This document shows, piece after piece, positions 47,088-55,861 of a stretch of 64,000 bases of DNA. Made by a program: the position numbers and the translations under genes. The first letter of the stretch is position 1; the number at the start of each line of letters is the position of its first letter. Below the pieces are notes generated by a model. The model searched no databases. It had not been told where the DNA came from and was given only the letters and a program-made list of their open reading frames with translations. Source of the DNA: Marivirga tractuosa DSM 4126 (GTDB lineage: Bacteria > Bacteroidota > Bacteroidia > Cytophagales > Cyclobacteriaceae); contig NC_014759.1 of assembly GCF_000183425.1 (NCBI RefSeq), positions 992,001 through 1,056,000 on the forward strand, given 5' to 3'.

Positions 47088-49352
47088 TCACATTATTCTC
47101 AACTTAGCGAAAGTTAACAGCAGTGTCTTTTCACCAAAATTCTCAAATTCAATGGTTGCTTTTCTGTTCGCCCCTTGAACATCCATTTTCTTAACCTCTC
47201 CAAAACCAAATTTAGGATGTTCTACTTTCATTCCTGTATCTAAAGTACGAGTATCACTAGGAGCAAAATCAGGTGATGGAGTATGTAGTTTCTTACCTGG
47301 AGGAACTGCTTTTCTTTCCGTTTTCCTTTGAGCTACTAAGTTTTTAGCATAAACACTATTACTACTACCATTATTCAAATCCCCCATAGGTTCAGACCGA
47401 TTAAATTTCCGATCTACTTTAATATAAGCAGGATCTATCTCCTCTATAAATCGGCTTGGCTCGCAGTTTTTCAATCTTCCAAAACGATAACGGGTTAAGG
47501 CATAGCTTAAAGTCACCTTTTCCATAGCTCTGGTCAATGCCACATAAAACAACCTTCTCTCCTCCTCCAAGTCGGCACGGCTATTCAACATCATCTGCGA
47601 AGGAAAAAGATCCTCTTCCATTCCCACTATAAACACATGTTTAAATTCCAGTCCCTTTGCAGAGTGGATGGTCATCAAGTTTACATGGTCGTTATTGTCT
47701 TTATCTTCATTGTCGGCATCGGTCAATAAAGCCACATCAGCAATGAAAGCTTCGAGGGATTTATCTTCTTGCTGTTCGTCATCCACGAATTCCTTGATTG
47801 CGTTGAGCAATTCCTGAACGTTCTCGTAACGATTCAGCCCTTCAATGGTTTTATCATCATATAACTCTTTTAGCAAACCACTTTGCTTAGCAATAAAAGC
47901 TGCCGTATCATAAGCATCTGCTTTCTCTAGCCTAATTTTGAAGGTTTTGATTAGAGTGACAAAATTATCAACGGCATTGGCGGCTCGGTTAGGGAGCACT
48001 CTCTGGCTCTTTTGCAGTACGTCCCAGATTCCCAAATCATTTTCAAAAGCCGCTACCACTATTTTATCTACAGAAGAAGCTCCAATTCCTCTTTTGGGTA
48101 AATTGATAATCCTTCTGAATGATTGTTCATCATTATGGTTGATGGTAAATCGTAGATAAGCTAGTAAATCCTTGATTTCCTTTCTTTGGTAAAAAGATAA
48201 ACCTCCGTAGATTCGATAAGGAATATTGCTTTTTCTAAGAGCTTCCTCCATCGCACGGGATTGGCTGTTGGTTCTATAGAGAATAGCAAAATCCTTATTC
48301 TCAAGTTTTTTGTTGTTCTTGTCTTCAAAAATAGAAGAAGCTACTAGCCTTCCCTCTTCATTATCAGAAGTAGATTTTATCAAATGCACCAACTCGCCAT
48401 CATCATTTTGCGTCCAGACCTTTTTCTTAAGCTGGGCTGCATTTTTCAGGATAACCGAATTAGCTGCGTTTACAATATTCTGAGTACTTCTATAATTTTG
48501 CTCTAATTTAATCACCCTTAAATCAGGATAATCTTTTTCGAAATTCAAGATGTTTTGAATGTTGGCACCACGAAAGGCATAAATACTCTGGGCATCATCT
48601 CCTACTATACAGATATTCTGATTTACTGCAGAAAGACGTTTGGTAATTAAATATTGAGAAATATTGGTGTCTTGAAACTCATCTATCATCACGTATTTAA
48701 ATCGCTGTTGATACTTATTCAGCACATCCAGATGATCACGAAATAAAACATTGGTATTGAATAGTAAGTCATCAAAATCCATTGCCCCTGAGCGGAAACA
48801 CCGCTGCACATACTCTTTGTAGATGGCTCCCATTTTAGGTTTCTGGGCTTGCTCATCCTCGGAAACATAAACTGAATTGTTCATGTAATTCTGCCAGGAA
48901 ACCAGATTATTCTTGGCTCCTGAAATTCTGCTATAGACTACATTTTGCTTATAGACTTTATCATCCAATCCCATTTCCCTAACAATTGCCCTTATCAAAG
49001 ATTTGGAATCTTCCGTATCGTAAATAGTGAAATTGCTTGGATATCCTAATTTATCGGCTTCTGCTCGTAGAATTCTGGCAAAAACCGAGTGGAAAGTTCC
49101 CATCCATAAATTACGGGCATCAGTTCCCACTATTTTTTCAATTCTTTCCCTCATTTCCTTAGCAGCTTTATTGGTAAAGGTCAAAGCCAAAATGCTAAAA
49201 GGATCAACATTTTTAACGGTTATAAGGTGAGCAATGCGGTAGGTCAGTACTCGTGTTTTCCCAGAACCAGCACCAGCAATGATCATGGTAGGGCCTTCCA
49301 AATTCTCAACTCCTTCTCTCTGCGGGGGATTCAAATGACTTAAATAATCCAT
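47088..49352 (-). CDS. UvrD/PcrA ATP-dependent DNA helicase
   Basis: A 754-aa SF1A helicase acting in nucleotide-excision and replication-linked repair. The Q motif is in LNPPQREGVE, Walker A GAGSGKTRV at about 26-34, motif II YVMIDEFQDTN, motif III VGDDAQSIYAFRGA, motif IV LEQNYRS, motif V LMTIHSAKGLEFKHVFIVGMEE and motif VI EERRLFYVALTRAMEKVTL. The C-terminal Tudor-like extension (HPKFGFGEVKKMDVQGANRKATIEF) is the RNA-polymerase-binding tail of PcrA/UvrD. It is a full-length housekeeping enzyme. Monocistronic on the minus strand. Confidence 0.95.
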   Translation of the reverse strand: MDYLSHLNPPQREGVENLEGPTMIIAGAGSGKTRVLTYRIAHLITVKNVDPFSILALTFTNKAAKEMRERIEKIVGTDARNLWMGTFHSVFARILRAEADKLGYPSNFTIYDTEDSKSLIRAIVREMGLDDKVYKQNVVYSRISGAKNNLVSWQNYMNNSVYVSEDEQAQKPKMGAIYKEYVQRCFRSGAMDFDDLLFNTNVLFRDHLDVLNKYQQRFKYVMIDEFQDTNISQYLITKRLSAVNQNICIVGDDAQSIYAFRGANIQNILNFEKDYPDLRVIKLEQNYRSTQNIVNAANSVILKNAAQLKKKVWTQNDDGELVHLIKSTSDNEEGRLVASSIFEDKNNKKLENKDFAILYRTNSQSRAMEEALRKSNIPYRIYGGLSFYQRKEIKDLLAYLRFTINHNDEQSFRRIINLPKRGIGASSVDKIVVAAFENDLGIWDVLQKSQRVLPNRAANAVDNFVTLIKTFKIRLEKADAYDTAAFIAKQSGLLKELYDDKTIEGLNRYENVQELLNAIKEFVDDEQQEDKSLEAFIADVALLTDADNEDKDNNDHVNLMTIHSAKGLEFKHVFIVGMEEDLFPSQMMLNSRADLEEERRLFYVALTRAMEKVTLSYALTRYRFGRLKNCEPSRFIEEIDPAYIKVDRKFNRSEPMGDLNNGSSNSVYAKNLVAQRKTERKAVPPGKKLHTPSPDFAPSDTRTLDTGMKVEHPKFGFGEVKKMDVQGANRKATIEFENFGEKTLLLTFAKLRIM

Positions 49353-49494
49353 AGGGCAAATTTATAATCTAATTGCCAAGGAGCATCGAAAAGCGGTGGG
49401 AAATATTGAAAATATTTTGGTCGGTACTAGCTGGGAAGCTCACCAGCTGGTAGAGATAGTAATGGAGCTACTGCAGGAAATCATCATTATGCTT

Positions 49495-49827
49495 TTACTT
49501 TTCCCAGACAACCTCTACAAAGCTAGAATTTTCATAAAATTTCACACCATCAATTTCGTCTGAGCCAGCCAAGCCTCCTAAAAAACCCAGTCGATTACAT
49601 TTTGAGTCAATCACTTCGATGCTGCCATCAGCAATGCAGCTACCCTTTTCCAATAGATACACATTTGACCCTTGAAACTTATATAAGCTTATCTGAACGC
49701 CATCTTCGCACGAACTCTCTTTCAGTTCACTTTTTTTGTCATTCAAGCAGCTTGGTTCTAGCTTTTCTTCTTTACAAGATACGATTGTTAATGTCACCAA
49801 GATTAACAGGATGGATAGCTTCTTCAT
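49495..49827 (-). CDS. Small lipoprotein, DUF6970-like
   Basis: A 110-aa lipoprotein (lipobox TIVSC, Cys18). The mature part has four further cysteines (PSCL, SSCED, GSCIAD, SKCNR) that could form two disulfides. The pattern GSNVYLLEKGSC ... EVIDSKCNRLGFLGGLAG resembles the Bacteroidota DUF6970 family, where a short aromatic/Gly-rich core precedes a final Cys-Gly-Gly region. It would be anchored in the envelope. Function unknown. It stands alone between uvrD and the MpaB-type gene. Confidence 0.7.
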   Translation of the reverse strand: MKKLSILLILVTLTIVSCKEEKLEPSCLNDKKSELKESSCEDGVQISLYKFQGSNVYLLEKGSCIADGSIEVIDSKCNRLGFLGGLAGSDEIDGVKFYENSSFVEVVWEK

Positions 49828-50012
49828 TTATTCAATTTTGATTCAAACGATTGGAGATAGTTCGATATTGTAAGATTGAATTAATAAAGAATTGAATTTT
49901 AAGAAGTGTTTTTTAATGTCGGCTACCTTAGAATAATTACTTCCAGAAATTCTTTGTAGTTATCTTGTGCTTTGTTCTGTAGTATTAACGACTACAAAAT
50001 CATTACTACTGC

Positions 50013-51086
50013 TCATGGAGAAAGACTAGTCAAGAACTTGAACGGTGTACCTCCAGAATTTCGTTCGCCAAACTGCTTCTTCAAATTCCTAAATTCCTTT
50101 TTTTGGTTTGTAGGAAATACATTTCTAACAGCATTCAAGTTTTTGATGTTGCTTATCAAATCTACCTCTAACCGGTCATAAGGTAAACCGATCATAGCAC
50201 AGATTTCTTCCCCCAATAAATACGACATCATCGTTTCGGTAGGAAACGAAAATGGTAAAGGTTGACTCTTAATATAATTTTGCAAATTTACCGCAAGTAG
50301 TGCGCCTTCTGTCGAATAAGTGAAATTTCGACTCTTTATTTTCTTGTCTAGTATAAAAGCCTCTTCATTACTATCTGGCAACCAATCCTGTTCTACTCCT
50401 AACATTGCCCCTATCCCATTCCAATAGCGGATATAAGCTTGTGATTCCTTTGCAGAAATAGAATAGCCTAACTTTCGTAGACCCCGAATAGCAATTAAAG
50501 AAAAGGAAAGATTTGTACCAGCCATGTCTTCTTGATTGACAGGAGTTCCCTGTTCATCACTCCACTTATCACTATGCAATAAATGATAGCGAATTGCCGC
50601 ATGCATTAAGCGGACTTTGGCAATGCTAATAAACCCCTTTCCTTCTGGTTTAAACGCTTCAGGACTGCAAACATCAAATACGAACTCCGCAGTTTCCGTT
50701 AATCGCTTCTCAGGCTGCTCATATATTCTTTTAGAAAAACTCAACACTTTAGCTCCTTCCGCTGCAGCATAGCAATAGGGTAAGGAAAGCATTCCCAGAC
50801 ATAGCATGATGGCCGATGCGTGTTCAACATAAAATTGAGATCCTTCTGCTGCAACTTTGTCTTCAATTTGATAGCTCTTGATGGTTGCAAAGTAGCTTTT
50901 TAAACCTTCAGGAAATTGATTCGGAATAGGCTGATTGTTAAATACCAGTTGATTGTAAGCAGTATTAGACAAAGGATTAAATCCGCTATCAAATAAATCT
51001 TTTACAGTTTTATCTGCTAAAACATCAGCTGTTTTACGAGCTATATCGAGCGCTTTGTTGGGATATTTTATTGCTTGAGTTTGCAC
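50013..51086 (-). CDS. Oxygenase MpaB/DUF2236 family protein
   Basis: A 357-aa, mostly helical protein. The helix KVRLMHAAIRYHLLHSDKW (about residues 170-190) carries the conserved R-H-x-x-x-R-x-x-L pattern of the DUF2236 (MpaB_Lcp-type haem b) family. Upstream is FYVEHASAIMLCLGMLSLPYCYAAAEGAKVL, and downstream the conserved NQEDMAGTNLSFSLIAIRGLRKLGY. The latex-clearing protein and fungal MpaB are in this family, where a haem iron carries out an oxidative cleavage. The His residues that would hold haem appear present, but this cannot be confirmed by eye. No signal peptide. The substrate is unknown. Confidence 0.75.
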   Translation of the reverse strand: MQTQAIKYPNKALDIARKTADVLADKTVKDLFDSGFNPLSNTAYNQLVFNNQPIPNQFPEGLKSYFATIKSYQIEDKVAAEGSQFYVEHASAIMLCLGMLSLPYCYAAAEGAKVLSFSKRIYEQPEKRLTETAEFVFDVCSPEAFKPEGKGFISIAKVRLMHAAIRYHLLHSDKWSDEQGTPVNQEDMAGTNLSFSLIAIRGLRKLGYSISAKESQAYIRYWNGIGAMLGVEQDWLPDSNEEAFILDKKIKSRNFTYSTEGALLAVNLQNYIKSQPLPFSFPTETMMSYLLGEEICAMIGLPYDRLEVDLISNIKNLNAVRNVFPTNQKKEFRNLKKQFGERNSGGTPFKFLTSLSP

Positions 51087-51264
51087 ATTATGCTTAACTA
51101 AGAACTGGAGAAAATGATTTGATAAATTAACAGAAACTTTAAATGGAATTCATTCTTATTAATAAATTCTTAGTGACATGCTAAGGCAAGTTCAAGTTAA
51201 CTCGTCTAAATTGTAAAAAACTTCGCTAGTATTCATTACTCAATAAAATCAACTAAAGCAAATT

Positions 51265-51528
51265 CTAAATATTCTTAAAAATCTCAGGAGACTGTCTAGA
51301 ACTAATGATATCTATTGTAACTATCTTATTGTTATTTTCTTTATAGAGTAACTTGTAGTCTCTTACAATTATCCTTCTATACTCTGGGTTAATATCATCG
51401 GGCTGATATTGTTTAGAAAAATAGATGGCTTTTTTTGCGACAGCTAGAGGTTTCTCTTTAAAAAATTCGTAAATCTCTTTTACGGAATTTTTTGCTTGAT
51501 TTGACCAAATTATTTCAAATTCCTTCAT
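51265..51528 (-). CDS. RelE/ParE-family toxin
   Basis: An 87-aa protein from the ATG at 51528; an in-frame TTG two codons upstream would overlap the antitoxin end. The N-terminal strand-helix EFEIIWSNQAKNSVKEIYEFF, then YRRIIVRDYKLLYKENNNKIVTIDII and the final SSRQSP are typical of RelE/ParE toxins. Toxins of this fold either cut mRNA on the ribosome (RelE) or inhibit gyrase (ParE); the sequence does not decide which. The start codon overlaps the antitoxin stop by one base (TAATG), so the two are translationally coupled, antitoxin first. Confidence 0.85.
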   Translation of the reverse strand: MKEFEIIWSNQAKNSVKEIYEFFKEKPLAVAKKAIYFSKQYQPDDINPEYRRIIVRDYKLLYKENNNKIVTIDIISSRQSPEIFKNI

Positions 51529-51767
51529 TACCAATTTTCAGACTCTTTTTCTAAATCAGCTTGAGAAATAAATTCACCAGAACTAATTTGAGCTTCTGGA
51601 ATTTCAAGTCTTTTATTGTATTCAGAAATTGTTAATGGTTTACCCTCAGTTGTATATCCTACAATAAGTTCTTCCTCAAGTAATTTTTCAACCTTTTTCA
51701 AAAGTTTTGAATCATTTACTGTCATCAACTTCTGCATTAAATCTAATTTTGTCTCTTTTATTCCCAT
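51528..51767 (-). CDS. Antitoxin of the RelE/ParE pair
   Basis: A 79-aa protein from the ATG at 51767 (MGIKETKLDLMQKLM). A longer in-frame reading exists upstream, but it begins with residues overlapping the DUF2721 gene region and lacks antitoxin character. The N-terminal helix (KLDLMQKLMTVNDSKLLKKVEKLLEE) resembles the helical part of small Bacteroidota antitoxins. The middle, VGYTTEGKPLTISEYNKRLE, and the acidic C-terminal half (AQISSGEFISQADLEKESENW) would wrap the toxin. It overlaps the toxin start by one base. It is probably autoregulated with the toxin, as is usual for such pairs. Confidence 0.75.
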   Translation of the reverse strand: MGIKETKLDLMQKLMTVNDSKLLKKVEKLLEEELIVGYTTEGKPLTISEYNKRLEIPEAQISSGEFISQADLEKESENW

Positions 51768-51843
51768 CTTAAAACCTTTTACTAAAAAAAATAAATTTAA
51801 TAATTCCGGAAAATTAAAAACACTCCCTAATTTAAATAAACAC

Positions 51844-52233
51844 CTACTTCTCAATATCCCCCATCTGTATATTAAGCGCTTTTACACTGATTTGGATTTC
51901 AATTATGGAAAGCAATAAGGAGATCATTAGCAACACTAAGGAAAAACCGAAAATGATGCTTCCTGCCATTTGATATTCTTGGTAAATGGTAAACATGCTC
52001 ACTACACAAAAGAACAAAGAGGAAATCCCTAGTAATTGCATATTACGAATGAGAATAACTCTCTTTTTTAAGTTAGAAATCTGAGCTTTAATTTTCACAT
52101 CCTTTTCTGTCATATAACGAGCATGTAAACTTCTAATCAAATTAGCAAGAGCTAAAAAGCGATTCGTATAAGCTAAAAGCAGCAATGAGATTGCAGGAAA
52201 AAGTAAAGCTGGTGTGGTTAGGGAAATTTCCAT
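51844..52233 (-). CDS. DUF2721 family membrane protein
   Basis: A 129-aa inner-membrane protein with three transmembrane segments: about residues 8-30 (ALLFPAISLLLLAYTNRF), 65-90 (MQLLGISSLFFCVVSMF) and 95-122 (SIIFGFSLVLLMISLLLSI). Between TM1 and TM2 is a basic cytosolic loop with the family word RSLHARY. Function unknown. It starts 6 bases after the GMC oxidoreductase stop and is likely the third gene of that minus-strand unit. No residues suggest an enzyme. Confidence 0.82.
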   Translation of the reverse strand: MEISLTTPALLFPAISLLLLAYTNRFLALANLIRSLHARYMTEKDVKIKAQISNLKKRVILIRNMQLLGISSLFFCVVSMFTIYQEYQMAGSIIFGFSLVLLMISLLLSIIEIQISVKALNIQMGDIEK

Positions 52234-52239
52234 TTCAAC

Positions 52240-53928
52240 TTACAAATTCATCTTTTTCAATTCTGAAACCGCAAAATCAACTGCTCTTGCGGTTAATGCC
52301 ATGTAAGTCAAACTTGGATTCTGACAAGCAGATGAAGTCATAGCCGAGCCATCGGTTACAAAAACATTAGGTACTTCATGCAATTGGTTATGCTTATTTA
52401 ACATAGAGGTTTTAGGATCTCTCCCCATTCTGGCAGTTCCCATTTCATGGATGCCAAAACCTGGAACAGCAGGCAAGTTCACGGCTTCAATATTTTTACC
52501 ACCAGCAACTTCCAGCATTTCTTTTCCCGTCTTCATCATGTCTTTTCGCATTTGCTTTTCATTGTCCTTGAATTCGCAATCGATATGCAAAGTCGGTAAT
52601 CCCCATTTATCTCGAACATTTTCATTTAGCGTTACCTGATTGTCTTCATAAGGCAAAGTCTCACCAAAAGGCATAAAAGACATTTCCCAAGGACCAGGCT
52701 TCATTAAAGCATCTTTAAATTCTGCCCCGAAACCTGCCAATCTGTTTCCATAGCCCCAACCTACTCTATTTCCTCCTCCTTGAAACCCATATCCTCTTAT
52801 GAAATCAGGATGTTGAGTTTTTATATTTTGAAAACGAGGAACATAAATACCATTTGGTCTGTAGCCGGTATGATATTTATCCTTAAAATCATCAAATTCA
52901 GCTTTGACATAAACCTCAAAATGATGATCCATTAAATATTTTCCTAATGTTCCGCTTGTATTTCCTAATCCATCAGGAAAACGGTCGCTTTTAGAATTCA
53001 GCATTATCCAAGTGGAACCTAAGGTAGAAGCACATAAGAATATGACTTTAGCATAATACTCATGGTATTCATTGGTTTCGGCATCAATTATCCGAACTCC
53101 CTTGGCTTTATTCGTATTTTCATCTAAAATTACCGATTCCACTATTGAATGCGGCCTTAATGTCATATTCCCAGTAGCAGAAGCTGCTGGCAAAGTAGAA
53201 GCCTGACTGCTAAAATAACCACCAAAAGGACAACCTCTGCTACATAAATTTCTGTATTGACATTTGGTACGATTATGTTTGTTTTGAGTAAGATTGGCAG
53301 TTCTACCGATTGTCATGAATCGGTCATCCCAATTTTTCTCTATAGCTCCTTTTACTTTTTCCTCCACACAATACATATCCATGGCTGGTTGGAATTTACC
53401 ATCTGGCAATTGTGCGTAGCCTTCATTTCTACCCGAAACCCCTACAAACTCCTCCACTTTATCATACCAAGGCGCTAAGTCTTCGTATCGAATGGGCCAG
53501 TCAACTGCAATTCCATCTTTTGCATTAGCTTCAAAATCCATAGGGGCTAATCGGTAACTTTGTCGTCCCCAAGTTAAAGACCGTCCTCCTACGTGATTTC
53601 CCCGTAACCAGCGAAATTCTTTATTATCAGGATGTGTATAGGGGTTTTCTTTGTCATTTACCCAAAAATGCTTGGAACCTTCGTCAAAAGCATAGGTTTT
53701 ACTTTGAACATAATACTCTTCCTGCACTTCCTGAGATTCTTTTCCCCTGTGTTCAAATTCCCAAGGAGCTTTATTCATGGTAGGATAATCCTTGATATGC
53801 TCTACATTTCTGCCTCGCTCCAGCACTAAAGTCTTCAATCCTTTCTCGCACAATTCTTTTGCTGCCCATCCGCCTGAAATTCCTGATCCCACTACGATGG
53901 CGTCATATTGATTTTTTTCTTTACTCAT
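52240..53928 (-). CDS. GMC-type FAD-dependent oxidoreductase
   Basis: A 562-aa glucose-methanol-choline oxidoreductase. FAD-binding GSGISGGWAAKEL is at about residues 14-26, then VLERGR (end of beta-2). The substrate region GGRSLTWGRQ and the Cys-rich CQYRNLCSRGCPFGG (about 225-240) follow. The C-terminal GMC motif GIHEMGTARMG ... VTDGSAMTSSACQNPSLTYMAL carries the catalytic His. It is paired with the upstream subunit-3 gene (2-base gap), as in bacterial sugar or sugar-acid dehydrogenases of the gluconate 2-dehydrogenase type. No cytochrome c subunit gene is adjacent. It is likely exported in complex with the TAT-targeted partner. The substrate is unknown; sugars are probable. Confidence 0.9.
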   Translation of the reverse strand: MSKEKNQYDAIVVGSGISGGWAAKELCEKGLKTLVLERGRNVEHIKDYPTMNKAPWEFEHRGKESQEVQEEYYVQSKTYAFDEGSKHFWVNDKENPYTHPDNKEFRWLRGNHVGGRSLTWGRQSYRLAPMDFEANAKDGIAVDWPIRYEDLAPWYDKVEEFVGVSGRNEGYAQLPDGKFQPAMDMYCVEEKVKGAIEKNWDDRFMTIGRTANLTQNKHNRTKCQYRNLCSRGCPFGGYFSSQASTLPAASATGNMTLRPHSIVESVILDENTNKAKGVRIIDAETNEYHEYYAKVIFLCASTLGSTWIMLNSKSDRFPDGLGNTSGTLGKYLMDHHFEVYVKAEFDDFKDKYHTGYRPNGIYVPRFQNIKTQHPDFIRGYGFQGGGNRVGWGYGNRLAGFGAEFKDALMKPGPWEMSFMPFGETLPYEDNQVTLNENVRDKWGLPTLHIDCEFKDNEKQMRKDMMKTGKEMLEVAGGKNIEAVNLPAVPGFGIHEMGTARMGRDPKTSMLNKHNQLHEVPNVFVTDGSAMTSSACQNPSLTYMALTARAVDFAVSELKKMNL

Positions 53929-53930
53929 TC

Positions 53931-54515
53931 TTAAAAATAATTTCCTACTCTTAGTTTTTGATCTAATTTCATGGGTTCACAACCTACTAATTGAGAAGGC
54001 ACAGGTTGATAATCCAAATGCTTGGTCATTATTTCTTCTGATGTGAAATAACCTAAAAGTACCAGCTCTTTAAGCATTAAAAAGAATGGTTTTTCTTGAG
54101 GGGCTGAATCGAAAGAAAGGTGCTGAATTTCGCTCTCCAATCCGTATAAAAAATCATATTGTTCTTTACTTTCTAGATCTGTAAACAACTTGCCATTTTT
54201 TGCTTCACTGTTTTTTTCAAGTTCTTCAAGACCCTTTAAAAACTGCTTCTGTTCTTTTTTGCTGTAGACTTCTGCCACCATTTTATCAACAAATACATCA
54301 ACCCCAACATCTAATGCTCCTGGAGTATCTGTCTTGGGCAAAATCTGATTGGTTAAGGCCGCAACTAGTAATGCTTGCTTCTCATTAAAAAACTGAGGCT
54401 TCCAGCCTAATGGTTTCTTGCTATCACATGATTGAACTAAATGCATCAACAATGGCGAAGTAGCAGCAAAACCTAAGGCTAAACCTGTTTTCTTAATCGC
54501 TTCTCTTCTGTTCAT
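53931..54515 (-). CDS. Gluconate 2-dehydrogenase subunit 3 family protein (TAT-exported)
   Basis: A 194-aa small subunit for the GMC enzyme. The N terminus MNRREAIKKTGLALGFAATSPLL is a twin-arginine signal (RR at 3-4). The signal ends at MHLVQSCDSK, where Cys30 could be lipidated (a TAT lipoprotein), although the -2 Gln is unusual. The body (NEKQALLVAALTNQILPKTDTPGALDVGVDVFVDKMV) carries the family motif with P-x-T-D-x-P-G-A. The C terminus YFTSEEIMTKHLDYQPVP is also conserved. It starts the minus-strand unit that continues into the GMC enzyme. The partner is exported by piggy-back through TAT in such systems (family knowledge). Confidence 0.88.
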   Translation of the reverse strand: MNRREAIKKTGLALGFAATSPLLMHLVQSCDSKKPLGWKPQFFNEKQALLVAALTNQILPKTDTPGALDVGVDVFVDKMVAEVYSKKEQKQFLKGLEELEKNSEAKNGKLFTDLESKEQYDFLYGLESEIQHLSFDSAPQEKPFFLMLKELVLLGYFTSEEIMTKHLDYQPVPSQLVGCEPMKLDQKLRVGNYF

Positions 54516-54675
54516 TCCCTAAATTATCTTAATCAAATTTAATAATAAGTAAGTTATTGATTAGTTTCAAGCAATAAGAAATTAAATAGAAGAAAGTTTT
54601 TATAAAAGGGAAATTAGTACTTCGAATTTTCCTAGGGTTGGTGTTCCGCCAATCATGGGGACAGAAGAACAAAAC

Positions 54676-54699
54676 TACCTTTGTCGGTGTGCCACCGAC
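54676..54699 (+). promoter_or_regulatory. -7 box followed by a leader hairpin before the Gfo/Idh/MocA gene
   Basis: TACCTTTG (54676-54683) matches TAnnTTTG exactly. From its last base a perfect hairpin GTCGGTG-TGC-CACCGAC (54683-54699) follows, about 37 bases before the ATG at 54737. A second weaker hairpin (TTGGTG-TTC-CGCCAA) lies near 54638. The hairpin would be at the very 5' end of the transcript. Confidence 0.45.
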
Positions 54700-54736
54700 C
54701 TACATCTATTTAACCATAAAAATACAAAATTATACC

Positions 54737-55861
54737 ATGAGCAAAATATTAAAAATGGGCATGATTGGAGGCGGACCAGGTTCCATGATTGGGGATATTC
54801 ATAGAATTACAGCCACTACATCTGGAAAGGCGGAATTGGTTTGTGGTGCATTCAGTTCATCCAAAGAAAAATCCTTGCAAAAAGGAAAAGAACTTGGGCT
54901 GGATGAAAGCAGAATTTATGGAAGCTATGCCGAAATGGTTGAGAAAGAAGCTCAATTAGATGAAAAGGATCAAATGGATTTTGTTGCAATAGTTACTCCT
55001 AATCATTTGCATTTCGATGCTGCAAAACTAGCACTTGAAGCAGGCTTTCATGTCATATGCGATAAACCCTTGGCTTTTGATTATAGTGAAGCTTTGCAAT
55101 TCCAAAAGGTAGTAGCAGAGTCAAAGGGACATTTTGCCATGACTTATACATACAGAGGTTACCCGCTACTGGAAAAGGCAAAGGAGGTCATAGATTCAGG
55201 ACATTTGGGAGCCATCAGAAAAGTAAAAGTTGATTATTCACAGGGCTGGTTGTCTCAGTTGATAGAATCAGAAGGTCATAAACAAGCTAGCTGGCGTACT
55301 GACCCAAAAAAATCTGGGAAAGGCGGCACTATTGCCGATATTGGAACACATGCTTTTAACTTGCTAGAATCAGTTAGCGGTTTACAAGTAAAATCGCTTA
55401 TGGCTGATGTTTCTATTTTAGTAGAAAGCCGGAAAATTGATGATGACACCAATGTTTTATTAGAGATGGAAAACGGTGCCAAAGGTTATTTATCTGCCAG
55501 CCAAATTTGCACAGGAGAAAATCAGGATTTGAGCTTGAATATTTACGGTAGCAAAGCGGGATTAGTATGGAATCACAACGAACCCAATTTGCTCACTATC
55601 AAATATCCAGATTTTAGGGAAGAGTCAATTAAGGGACTAGATCATGAAATTGGGGAAACTAGTGAAGTCAATATTCCGGGGCATTCTCCTTACTTCACAG
55701 AAGCTTTTCAAAGGATATATGAAGGCTTTTTTGACACTATTTTAAATGAAAATAGTAAAAAGGATTTTGTGAAAGCGGGAATAGAAGATGGCGTGAGAGG
55801 AATGTTGTTTATTGAGAAAGCGATTCAGTCTTCTAATGAAAGGAAGTGGGTGGAATTGTAA
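54737..55861 (+). CDS. Gfo/Idh/MocA family oxidoreductase
   Basis: A 374-aa NAD(P)-dependent oxidoreductase. The ATG at 54737 gives MSKILKMGMIGGGPGSMIG, a normal start with the Rossmann GGGxG; a longer in-frame reading from a GTG at 54638 runs through promoter sequence and is rejected. CDKPLAFDY (about residues 98-106) is the conserved EKP-type motif. TYRGYPLLEKAKEVI and the Gfo/Idh C-terminal domain (KVDYSQGWLS, GGTIADIGTHAFNLLE) follow. The latter carries the catalytic D-I-G-x-H. Such enzymes act on sugars or inositols. It is divergent from the GMC dehydrogenase unit, so a shared sugar-oxidation role is possible (inference). Confidence 0.88.
   Translation: MSKILKMGMIGGGPGSMIGDIHRITATTSGKAELVCGAFSSSKEKSLQKGKELGLDESRIYGSYAEMVEKEAQLDEKDQMDFVAIVTPNHLHFDAAKLALEAGFHVICDKPLAFDYSEALQFQKVVAESKGHFAMTYTYRGYPLLEKAKEVIDSGHLGAIRKVKVDYSQGWLSQLIESEGHKQASWRTDPKKSGKGGTIADIGTHAFNLLESVSGLQVKSLMADVSILVESRKIDDDTNVLLEMENGAKGYLSASQICTGENQDLSLNIYGSKAGLVWNHNEPNLLTIKYPDFREESIKGLDHEIGETSEVNIPGHSPYFTEAFQRIYEGFFDTILNENSKKDFVKAGIEDGVRGMLFIEKAIQSSNERKWVEL

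Noticed and set aside
49420..49465. Possible third copy of the REP-like element (CTAGCTGG...CCAGCTGGTAG near uvrD)
   Set aside because: It has inverted CTAGCTGG/CCAGCT arms, but the AGA loop, the 46-nt frame and the CGnTAG tail do not align with the two good copies.
49462..49563. Small plus-strand frame of 33 codons starting at an ATG near 49462
   Set aside because: It runs antisense through the end of the small lipoprotein gene and encodes no recognisable signal or domain.
51768..51854. 29-residue N-terminal extension of the antitoxin
   Set aside because: It overlaps the end of the DUF2721 gene and has Phe/Leu-rich spacer-like composition; the ATG at 51767 gives a standard small antitoxin.
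54638..54736. GTG-started N-terminal extension of the Gfo/Idh/MocA gene
   Set aside because: The extension translates across a promoter box and two hairpins and lacks family similarity; the ATG at 54737 gives a normal Rossmann N terminus.
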